From an uncultured Alistipes sp. (GTDB lineage: Bacteria; Bacteroidota; Bacteroidia; Bacteroidales; Rikenellaceae): a DNA stretch of 12,964 bases. The notes under the pieces are model-generated. The model was not told the DNA's origin. It did not search any database and saw only the letters and a list, made by a program, of their open reading frames with translations. The position numbers and the translations under genes were made by a program. The DNA lies in the NCBI GenBank assembly GCA_904502005.1, contig CAJGDC010000051.1, forward strand, positions 1 to 12,964. The letters are read 5' to 3'. This document shows positions 7,959-12,964 of the stretch, in pieces (positions within the stretch are counted from its first letter, which is position 1; each line of letters starts with the position of its first letter).

Positions 7959-7993
7959 CAAAAAAAGACGACAATCTATGCAGATTGTCGTCT
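7959..7993 (-). terminator. intrinsic terminator of the tRNA-Lys transcript
   Basis: On the minus strand, AGACGACAATCT, loop GCAT, AGATTGTCGTCT, then a run of Ts: a perfect 12-pair stem (7993-7982 with 7977-7966). The first base of the stem is the terminal A of the tRNA's encoded CCA, so the terminator abuts the mature tRNA directly. Confidence 0.9.
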
Positions 7994-8068
7994 GGTGAAC
8001 TCGCTGGGGCTCGAACCCAGGACCCCAACATTAAAAGTGTTGTGCTCTACCTGCTGAGCTACGAATTC
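7993..8068 (-). tRNA. tRNA-Lys (anticodon UUU)
   Basis: A complete 76-base cloverleaf on the minus strand. The acceptor GAATTCG pairs with CGAGTTC with one G-U pair; the D arm is GCTC/GAGC; the anticodon stem is CAACA/TGTTG around loop CTTTTAA with TTT at 8035-8033; the variable loop is GGGTC; the T arm is CTGGG/CCCAG around TTCGAGC. Discriminator A and the 3' CCA are encoded in the DNA. UUU reads lysine AAA and, by wobble, AAG codons. Confidence 0.97.
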
Positions 8069-8071
8069 ATC

Positions 8072-8093
8072 GCACCAAATCATTTTTTGGTGC
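8072..8093. repeat. 8-bp inverted repeat between tRNA promoter and tRNA
   Basis: GCACCAAA and TTTGGTGC are separated by six bases, between the -7 box and the tRNA 5' end. The expected start of transcription is near 8089, so only part of it would be in the precursor RNA. It may be a control site or a leader remnant; no role is proven. Confidence 0.4.
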
Positions 8094-8095
8094 TG

Positions 8096-8126
8096 CAAAG
8101 GTATAACAATTTTCTTAATTGCCAAA
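8096..8126 (-). promoter_or_regulatory. Bacteroidota-type promoter of tRNA-Lys
   Basis: Minus strand: TTTG (8126-8123), a 19-base spacer, then TACCTTTG (8103-8096), an exact match to the consensus. It faces away from the rlmD gene, whose own -7-like box (TACCTTTG, 8199-8206) is identical in sequence. Confidence 0.8.
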
Positions 8127-8198
8127 ATAAATTGTAATTTTTTATATTATTAACCACTTAAAACGGGATTTACATAATAGCCAATCTGAAATTTTTAT

Positions 8199-8206
8199 TA
8201 CCTTTG
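8199..8206 (+). promoter_or_regulatory. -7 element of the rlmD promoter
   Basis: TACCTTTG, an exact TAnnTTTG match, 18 bases before the ATG at 8225. No clear TTTG is seen 19-21 bases upstream, so the -33 half is weak or absent. Its presence argues that an in-frame TTG at 8204 is promoter, not a start codon. Confidence 0.5.
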
Positions 8207-8224
8207 CAGTCAAATTATTATAAT

Positions 8225-9634
8225 ATGGCAAGAAAGAGAGGTCAGCTTCCCTTTATTGAGGGGCTTGAGATAACAACCCTTGCGGCTGAGGGCAAGGCTA
8301 TGGGGCACCATGACGGCATGGTGGTATTTGTACCAATGACTGTTCCAGGTGATGTTGTAGATGTACAGATTAAGGCAAAGAAGCGCCGTTTTATGGAGGG
8401 TACTGTTGTAAACTTTGTAAAGCGTTCAGAGGTGCGTTGCGAGCCAACATGTGAACATTTTGGAGTATGTGGTGGTTGCAAGTGGCAGAACTTACCTTAT
8501 GAGGAGCAGTTGAAGTTTAAGACCTCTCAAGTACGTGACCAGTTGGTTCGCATTGGCAAGCTTGAGATTCCAGAGGTTAAGCCATGCTTAGGCTCAGCAA
8601 AGCAGCTATACTACAGAAACAAACTGGAATTTACCTTTGCTGACCGTCGTTGGCTTACCTATGAGGAGATTGCTGCGGGGGGCGACATTACACCAGCACC
8701 TGCACTGGGTTTCCACGTGCCAAATATGTTTGATAAGGTGTTAGATATAAATAAGTGCCATCTGCAGGCAGAGCCGTCAAATGCAATCCGAGATTTTATC
8801 AAGGAGTACTGCATAGAGAATGGCTACACTTTCCACAATGCTCGTGAGCATCAGGGCCTTATGCGCGGAATTATCATTCGCACAGCCTCTACTGGCGAGA
8901 TTATGCTATCAGTTATTTTCAATGAAAACGATCAGCCACGCATCACCGCCCTACTTGATGCCGTAAAAGAGCGTTTCCCTGAGATTACATCGTTGATATA
9001 CTTTGTCAATGAGAAATGGAACGACTCACTTACAGACCAGACCCCTATCTGCTATGCCGGCAAGGACCACATCTTTGAGAGTATGGAGGGTTTGCAATTC
9101 AAGGTAGGTCCAAAGTCTTTCTATCAGACCAACTCTGAGCAGGCATACGAGCTCTACAAAGTGACCCGTGATGCTGCTGAGCTTGAAGAGGGTGATGTTC
9201 TATACGACCTCTATACAGGAACGGGCACGATTGCCAACTTCTGCGCACGACAGTGTAAAAAGGTTGTAGGTATTGAGTATGTACCAGAGGCTATCGAGGA
9301 TGCAAAGGTAAATTCTGCAATCAATGGCATTGATAATACCGTATTTTATGCCGGTGATATGAAGAAAGTCCTTGACAACGACTTTATTGCACGCAATGGT
9401 CGCCCGGATGTAATTATTCTCGACCCACCACGTGCAGGTGTTGATGAGCCAGTTATTGATGTTATTCTCAACGCTGCGCCAAAGCGAATTGTCTACGTAA
9501 GTTGCAATCCTGCCACCCAAGCTCGCGACCTTGCCCTTATGAGTGGTATGTACAGAATTGTTAGCGTACAGCCAGTGGATATGTTCCCACATACCCACCA
9601 TGTAGAGAATGTCGTTAAGCTTGAGAAGCGATAA
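8225..9634 (+). CDS. rlmD: 23S rRNA (uracil-C5)-methyltransferase RlmD
   Basis: A 469-residue cytoplasmic RNA methyltransferase of the TrmA/RumA family that makes m5U in 23S rRNA (position 1939 in E. coli numbering) using S-adenosylmethionine. An N-terminal TRAM domain (about 5-67) is followed by the iron-sulphur motif C76-x5-C82-x2-C85 with a fourth cysteine at C178. YRNKLEFTF (130-138) is typical of the family. The SAM motif is DLYTGTGT (328-335), then DPPRAGVD (400-407), nucleophile C427 in YVSCNPATQARD, and general base E461 in HHVENVV. All catalytic residues are present, so it should be active. Members that modify U747 or tRNA U54 are related, but the iron-sulphur plus TRAM combination favours RlmD. 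A TTG at 8204 in frame is rejected because it falls in the -7 box. The next gene starts 36 bases downstream, possibly co-transcribed. Confidence 0.95.
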   Translation: MARKRGQLPFIEGLEITTLAAEGKAMGHHDGMVVFVPMTVPGDVVDVQIKAKKRRFMEGTVVNFVKRSEVRCEPTCEHFGVCGGCKWQNLPYEEQLKFKTSQVRDQLVRIGKLEIPEVKPCLGSAKQLYYRNKLEFTFADRRWLTYEEIAAGGDITPAPALGFHVPNMFDKVLDINKCHLQAEPSNAIRDFIKEYCIENGYTFHNAREHQGLMRGIIIRTASTGEIMLSVIFNENDQPRITALLDAVKERFPEITSLIYFVNEKWNDSLTDQTPICYAGKDHIFESMEGLQFKVGPKSFYQTNSEQAYELYKVTRDAAELEEGDVLYDLYTGTGTIANFCARQCKKVVGIEYVPEAIEDAKVNSAINGIDNTVFYAGDMKKVLDNDFIARNGRPDVIILDPPRAGVDEPVIDVILNAAPKRIVYVSCNPATQARDLALMSGMYRIVSVQPVDMFPHTHHVENVVKLEKR

Positions 9635-9670
9635 TATTTAAGCACACACTACTATAAATTATTATAACCA

Positions 9671-10351
9671 ATGGAAATCAAACATTTGCTTTTGGCTTTG
9701 ACTCTGCTAATCGCCTACCCTGTTTGGGCAGATAACAAGTCAAGCCAGGACGACAAAGCTAAGCGAGAGATGCTCGGAACTGCCGAGATGAGTACCAAGC
9801 TCGCAAGTAAAAAGGCTCGTCCACTTGCTCCTGACGCTGTGACTCGTGAGTTTTTGTACAGCGTATCACCAGAAAATCCATACAAGGTGGTCAACCCATC
9901 AATTGTCACCCTTACAAACGATGTTTCAGACCTTCCAGACTACGGCTCACGACACATGTTCCTCTTCTATGTTGACCCAGAGTCTTATGTCACAGAGAGC
10001 GCAAATCGTGCGCTAGAGAAGGAACTTAAGGCCGATGGCGCAATGGGTTGGGAAGGTAAGACCTATAGTCCTAAAATTCAGGGTTATGCCGTTCTAAACC
10101 TCGCAGATACAAAGCTCCCATCTGGTCTTGTTCGTGGCATTGTACGACTGGTTTTAGGAAAGAATATACCTTCGCTAAACTATGCTGATAACGACCATAG
10201 CTTGCGTAATGCATGGAAATTGCCAGATGTGAACAATAAGTTTGTGCTGATGTTTATTGACAAAGATGGAAATTTGGTCTTCTACCGCGAGAGTCCTATG
10301 AGTCCAGAGGATAAAGAGCTGATGTACAATACCATTCAGCGTTATAGATAG
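9671..10351 (+). CDS. exported YtfJ-like protein, probable thioredoxin fold without cysteines
   Basis: A 226-residue protein with a signal peptide (about 1-20, YPVWA before D21) and no lipobox, so it is probably periplasmic. The C-terminal stretch RNAWKLPDVNNKF, then VLMFIDKDGNLVFYRESPMSPED, closely recalls the end of the E. coli YtfJ family (RHAWNL, then a strand with DKxGxVxF and TPEE). The RHMFLFYVDPESY strand fits the first half of a thioredoxin-like fold. I see no cysteine anywhere, so it cannot use a CxxC redox site, as is also true of YtfJ. The family's role is unknown. The assignment is from remembered sequence resemblance, not a search. It lies 36 bases after rlmD and ends at a terminator. 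Confidence 0.75.
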   Translation: MEIKHLLLALTLLIAYPVWADNKSSQDDKAKREMLGTAEMSTKLASKKARPLAPDAVTREFLYSVSPENPYKVVNPSIVTLTNDVSDLPDYGSRHMFLFYVDPESYVTESANRALEKELKADGAMGWEGKTYSPKIQGYAVLNLADTKLPSGLVRGIVRLVLGKNIPSLNYADNDHSLRNAWKLPDVNNKFVLMFIDKDGNLVFYRESPMSPEDKELMYNTIQRYR

Positions 10352-10372
10352 ACTTAAGTATAATCAATTTAG

Positions 10373-10402
10373 ACCCCTATGGCATTATGTCGTAGGGGTT
10401 TT
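10373..10402 (+). terminator. intrinsic terminator after the YtfJ-like gene
   Basis: ACCCCTATG (10373-10381) pairs with CGTAGGGGT (10391-10399, one G-U pair) around a 9-base loop, followed by a short T run (10399-10402). It separates the rlmD unit from the SIMPL-domain gene. Confidence 0.8.
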
Positions 10403-10456
10403 GCATACTAAAACAGCGGTATTAGTCGTTATATTTACAACAAAAATCCAATAGAT

Positions 10457-11140
10457 ATGAAAAAGTTATTTCTTGTAGTTGTGGCAGCCTGCCTTACCCT
10501 GCCCGCTTTTGCACAGACAGAGGAGAACTATATTCAGGTCAATGGCACCTCGGAGATTGAGATTGCGCCAAATCAAATATTTCTCTCAATAACCCTCGAT
10601 GAGAGCGATTCAAAGGGCCGACAGGCTATTGAGTTGCAGCGCAAGCAGATGATTTCAACCCTTAAATCGCTCAATATTGACACCGAGAAGTATCTCACAA
10701 TGGCAGATATGTCAAGCAGCTACTTTAAGCGTGGCACATCGCTCTCTGTGGCTAAATATCAGCTTGAACTTTCAACCTCAGAGCAGGTGGTTGCAGTCTA
10801 TGACAAGCTCTCTGAAATTGGCATTTCGGATGTAACTATCTCGCGCGTATCACACACAGATATTGAGCAGTATAAGAGCCGCTGCCGCCAGGAGGCGATG
10901 AAAAATGCTAAGGCAGTGGCTACAGAACTCGCCTCTGCAGTTGGTCAGAGCGTGGGCAGCTGCTTCTATATCTACGATAGTAATCGCGGCATTACCCCGT
11001 CATACTATAACGACGGCATTATGCTTATGCGCTCAGTGACAAAGCTCGCCAATGGCGCACAAGAGGAGCAGACACCTGTAGAATTTAAGAAAATTACGCT
11101 AAACTACTCTGTAACAGCAAAGTTCCAACTCCTGGAGTAA
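10457..11140 (+). CDS. SIMPL-domain (DUF541) exported protein
   Basis: A 227-residue protein with a clear signal peptide (MKKLFL start, LPAFA before Q20). The body matches the SIMPL/DUF541 pattern: an early VNGTSEIEIAPNQIFLSITL strand set; a central region where KYQLELSTSEQV and a DKLSEIGISDVTIS helix-strand pair follow; an EAMKNAKAVATELASAVGQSVG helix; and a late ITLNYSVTAKFQL strand. Size is normal for the family. SIMPL proteins are periplasmic or secreted, can form ring-like oligomers, and have no agreed biochemical activity; a link to oxidative stress (E. coli YggE) is known. The gene stands alone between two terminators, so it is a single transcript; only a weak TATATTTA at 10430-10437 suggests a -7 box. 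Confidence 0.92.
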   Translation: MKKLFLVVVAACLTLPAFAQTEENYIQVNGTSEIEIAPNQIFLSITLDESDSKGRQAIELQRKQMISTLKSLNIDTEKYLTMADMSSSYFKRGTSLSVAKYQLELSTSEQVVAVYDKLSEIGISDVTISRVSHTDIEQYKSRCRQEAMKNAKAVATELASAVGQSVGSCFYIYDSNRGITPSYYNDGIMLMRSVTKLANGAQEEQTPVEFKKITLNYSVTAKFQLLE

Positions 11141-11164
11141 CCGCTGCCAATAAGCACAAACAAT

Positions 11165-11200
11165 ATCATCTCTTGCTCATTTGCGAGAGGTGATTTTTGT
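11165..11200 (+). terminator. intrinsic terminator after the SIMPL gene
   Basis: A 12-pair stem, ATCATCTCTTGC (11165-11176) with GCGAGAGGTGAT (11183-11194, two G-U pairs), loop of six, then five Ts. It ends 19 bases before the next promoter's TTG. Confidence 0.9.
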
Positions 11201-11218
11201 ATTCTGAAAGGATAAATG

Positions 11219-11249
11219 TTGTCATTTCACAAAACTTTTTGTAACTTTG
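11219..11249 (+). promoter_or_regulatory. Bacteroidota-type promoter of the small ORF / LRR lipoprotein unit
   Basis: TTG at 11219-11221, a 20-base spacer, then TAACTTTG at 11242-11249, matching the consensus fully in the -7 element. Transcription would start near 11256, about 15 bases before the small ORF. Confidence 0.72.
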
Positions 11250-11254
11250 TGAAA
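11225..11254. promoter_or_regulatory. 9-bp inverted repeat overlapping the promoter, candidate operator
   Basis: TTTCACAAA (11225-11233) and TTTGTGAAA (11246-11254) are exact complements separated by 12 bases. The right arm covers half of the -7 box, so a protein bound here would compete with RNA polymerase. Confidence 0.45.
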
Positions 11255-11270
11255 CTTAAAATAAATATCC

Positions 11271-11393
11271 ATGACAAATAATAGACAAATTTACTATTCA
11301 CCTTCAGTCGAGGTGAATGAAATGGCGGCAGAGCAGGGCTTTGCAGGCTCGATGTTTGAGGACCCAATTGAGAAGCCAGAACAGGGTTGGTAA
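11271..11393 (+). CDS. 40-residue small protein preceding the LRR lipoprotein
   Basis: A short ORF from ATG 11271 to TAA 11391-11393 encoding 40 residues. It has no signal peptide or membrane segment. The layout is a short polar start (MTNNRQIYYSPSVEV), an AAEQGFAGS motif at 19-27, then an acidic, proline-containing tail ending in tryptophan. A good promoter sits directly upstream and the next gene's start is 19 bases downstream, which argues for real expression. From memory, small proteins with an I/Y-Y-x-P-x-V-E-V start and a glycine/alanine/serine motif occur near surface-protein genes in Bacteroidales, but I know no function. It might be a secreted peptide precursor, a regulator, or a leader for its neighbour. 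Translation is supported only by context. Confidence 0.68.
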   Translation: MTNNRQIYYSPSVEVNEMAAEQGFAGSMFEDPIEKPEQGW

Positions 11394-11412
11394 ACTAATT
11401 TAACAAAACAAT

Positions 11413-12964
11413 ATGAAGAGATTTTACATTTTTGCACTTGTGGCAGCGATGTTTGCCGCTTGTAGTACCGATGTTACAGAGGATGTAGCTATCGAGGCTC
11501 CCGAAACACTTAAAGTTTCGTTTGAGGAGAGCACCCGTATTCAGCTCGACGACAACAAGACCGTCTGGACTGCTGGCGACCTTGTGAGCGTTTTCTATCG
11601 TTCTGATGCCAATCAGCAGTGGAAATTCCAGGGCAATACTGGCGACCGTGAGGGTATTTTGAAGCGCGTTTCAGCTCCTGAGGCTACAGAGAAGTTGTCT
11701 AAGATTGTGGCGGTATATCCATACCGAGATAACTACTACATCAACCCTGAGACCTGCAATATTGAGGCGACATTGCCTGCCGAGCAGACATACCTAAAGG
11801 ATAGCTACGGCCTTGACGGTAACCTTTTGGTCTCAGCTACTGAGTTTAACCAGCTCTACCTGCGCAACGTGTGCGGTTGGTTGAAGATTCAACTCAAGGG
11901 CGAGGGCCAGGTTGTTAATAAGATAACCCTCAAGGGTAATAACGGCGAGCAGGTTGCAGGACTTATCTATGTTGATAGCTCGGACGCTACCGCTACTTTG
12001 GCAGCAGAGCGCTCTGCTGGTGGCGATGACGGCGTAGGTGGCACACTCGTCTTTGAGGATACAATCCTTACCGAGGTTGCGCTCAACTGCCCTAATGGCG
12101 TCACCCTTGGCTCTGAGAGCGTAGCCTTCTACATTGCCCTGCCTCCGCAGGAGTTTAGCAAGGGATTGACACTCAAGGTACTCTATGATGACGGCACTAC
12201 CATGACCAAATCTACATCAAACAGCATCGAGATTGCTCGCAATACTATCCTGCCAATGAGCGCTCTCTATTACGATGGTAATGTACCACCAGTCTATGAG
12301 CTCGCCTATACCACCAACGACGGTGAGCCTCTCGACCCACTCACTACAGAGGGCTTCGGTGCAAACTTCGTTGAGAATATTTTCGACCCGGCAACCGGTA
12401 AGGGCGCGCTTAAATTCGACGGCAGAGTAACTACTATCCCTGCCAAGGCATTCTTTCTTTGCTCTAACCTAACCCAAATTGAGCTCACAAAAGATATTAC
12501 AGCTATCAACGCCGAGGCATTTAGTAACTGTACAGCTCTTGCAGTTATTAATATTCCACAGGGCGTTAAGACTATTGGCAATAAAGCTTTCTATAATTGT
12601 GGCAGCATAACCGAAATCACTATCCCAAGCAGCGTGACATCTATCGGCACATCATCTTTTGAGGGTTGCGGTGGTAAGGCTAATATTAACTGTAAAATTT
12701 ATGGCGCTAGTTCAAATACCGATGGCGAATTCTATAAAGCAAAGTTTACTGAGGTTGTCATCGGCAATAGCGTTACTTCGATTGGAGATTATGCATTCTC
12801 TGATTGCACCTCGCTGACAAGTGTTACTATTGGTGATAGCGTTACTTCGATTGGAGAGTGTGCATTCTTGTATTGCACCTCGCTGACAAGTGTGACAATC
12901 GGCAATAGCGTTACTTCGATTGGAGGCAGTTCATTCTATGATTGCAGACGTTTGACAAGTGTAA
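11413..12964 (+). CDS. fimbrillin-like plus BspA-type leucine-rich-repeat lipoprotein (3' part missing)
   Basis: A lipoprotein starting at ATG 11413 and open to the right edge (517 codons seen). The signal peptide ends in a lipobox MFAAC (C17). Residues about 30-300 look like the fimbrillin/Mfa-like domain: STRIQLDDNKTVWTAGDLVSVFYR, then a VAVYPYRDNYY strand, LRNVCGWLKIQLKG, and a FYIALPPQEF strand, the pattern of Bacteroidales fimbrillin-like proteins. From about residue 330 on it is BspA-type LRR (LRR_5): TIPAKAFFLCSNLTQIEL, then SVTSIG..AF..C.SL repeats of 23 residues. Three last units are nearly identical in DNA. Family knowledge: BspA-like proteins are surface-exposed and bind host or bacterial partners. 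The fimbrillin part may instead help surface assembly; neither role is shown here. It is probably co-transcribed with the 40-residue ORF. Confidence 0.9.
   Translation, partial: MKRFYIFALVAAMFAACSTDVTEDVAIEAPETLKVSFEESTRIQLDDNKTVWTAGDLVSVFYRSDANQQWKFQGNTGDREGILKRVSAPEATEKLSKIVAVYPYRDNYYINPETCNIEATLPAEQTYLKDSYGLDGNLLVSATEFNQLYLRNVCGWLKIQLKGEGQVVNKITLKGNNGEQVAGLIYVDSSDATATLAAERSAGGDDGVGGTLVFEDTILTEVALNCPNGVTLGSESVAFYIALPPQEFSKGLTLKVLYDDGTTMTKSTSNSIEIARNTILPMSALYYDGNVPPVYELAYTTNDGEPLDPLTTEGFGANFVENIFDPATGKGALKFDGRVTTIPAKAFFLCSNLTQIELTKDITAINAEAFSNCTALAVINIPQGVKTIGNKAFYNCGSITEITIPSSVTSIGTSSFEGCGGKANINCKIYGASSNTDGEFYKAKFTEVVIGNSVTSIGDYAFSDCTSLTSVTIGDSVTSIGECAFLYCTSLTSVTIGNSVTSIGGSSFYDCRRLTSV
12757..12963 (+). 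repeat. three 69-base tandem repeats in the LRR coding region
   Basis: Units at 12757-12825, 12826-12894 and 12895-12963, each 23 codons, keep frame. GTTACTTCGATTGGA occurs at 12772, 12841 and 12910, exactly 69 bases apart; the first two units differ at only scattered bases. The array probably goes on past the right edge. Confidence 0.92.

Noticed and set aside
8204..8224. In-frame TTG start adding seven residues to RlmD
   Set aside because: The TTG is part of the TACCTTTG -7 element, upstream of the expected transcription start. The ATG at 8225 gives a normal RlmD N-terminus.
9200..9601. 133-residue minus-strand ORF
   Set aside because: Entirely antisense to the catalytic part of rlmD, which is clearly coding; no promoter of its own seen.
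10430..10437. TATATTTA as promoter of the SIMPL gene
   Set aside because: The nearest upstream TTTG is 26 bases away and the last base misses the consensus, so it is not listed as a feature.
12306..12581. 91-residue minus-strand ORF
   Set aside because: Antisense within the LRR lipoprotein, which has a lipobox and repeats in the plus frame.
12757..12964. Regular repeats considered as a CRISPR array
   Set aside because: Units are directly adjacent 69-base coding repeats in frame, with no unique spacers between short identical repeats.

Overview
The window looks like a chromosomal segment of a member of the Bacteroidota, most likely order Bacteroidales and probably gut-associated. The reasons are a SusC/RagA-type outer-membrane transporter, a BspA-like leucine-rich-repeat lipoprotein with a fimbrillin-like front end, several promoters of the Bacteroidota type (TTTG or TTG, about 19-20 bases, then TAnnTTTG), and a lack of strong Shine-Dalgarno sequences. 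I cannot name the genus from sequence alone.

Region 1 (1-5149) is a carbohydrate-uptake and signalling block. On the minus strand, an inner-membrane MFS sugar transporter of the SLC45/GPH-like type is followed 35 bases later by a SusC-like TonB-dependent transporter, which runs off the left edge; any susD would lie beyond the window. Divergently, on the plus strand, is a two-gene signalling operon: a multi-pass LytS-type histidine kinase and a LytTR response regulator, closed by an intrinsic terminator. The divergent 246-base intergenic region holds a good promoter for the kinase operon and two perfect palindromes. The kinase gene contains a G9 run in which loss or gain of one base would end the protein early.

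Region 2 (5289-7940) is a large GH13 alpha-amylase-family lipoprotein with its own terminator. It probably degrades starch-like glucans outside the cell for import by the SusC-like system, with the MFS protein moving released oligosaccharides or disaccharides across the inner membrane. Control of these genes by the kinase/regulator pair is inferred only from position.

Region 3 (7959-10402) is mostly housekeeping: a minus-strand tRNA-Lys(UUU) with a complete promoter and terminator, then rlmD (23S rRNA m5U methyltransferase) and a cysteine-free, exported YtfJ-like protein, with a terminator after the latter.

Region 4 (10457-11200) is a single exported SIMPL-domain (DUF541) protein followed by a terminator. 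Region 5 (11219-12964) is the most unusual part. A perfect Bacteroidota promoter overlaid by a 9-bp inverted repeat drives a 40-codon small ORF and, 19 bases later, a lipoprotein. That lipoprotein combines a fimbrillin-like N-terminal region with BspA-type repeats and ends, at the window edge, in three near-identical 69-base tandem units. It is incomplete on the right.
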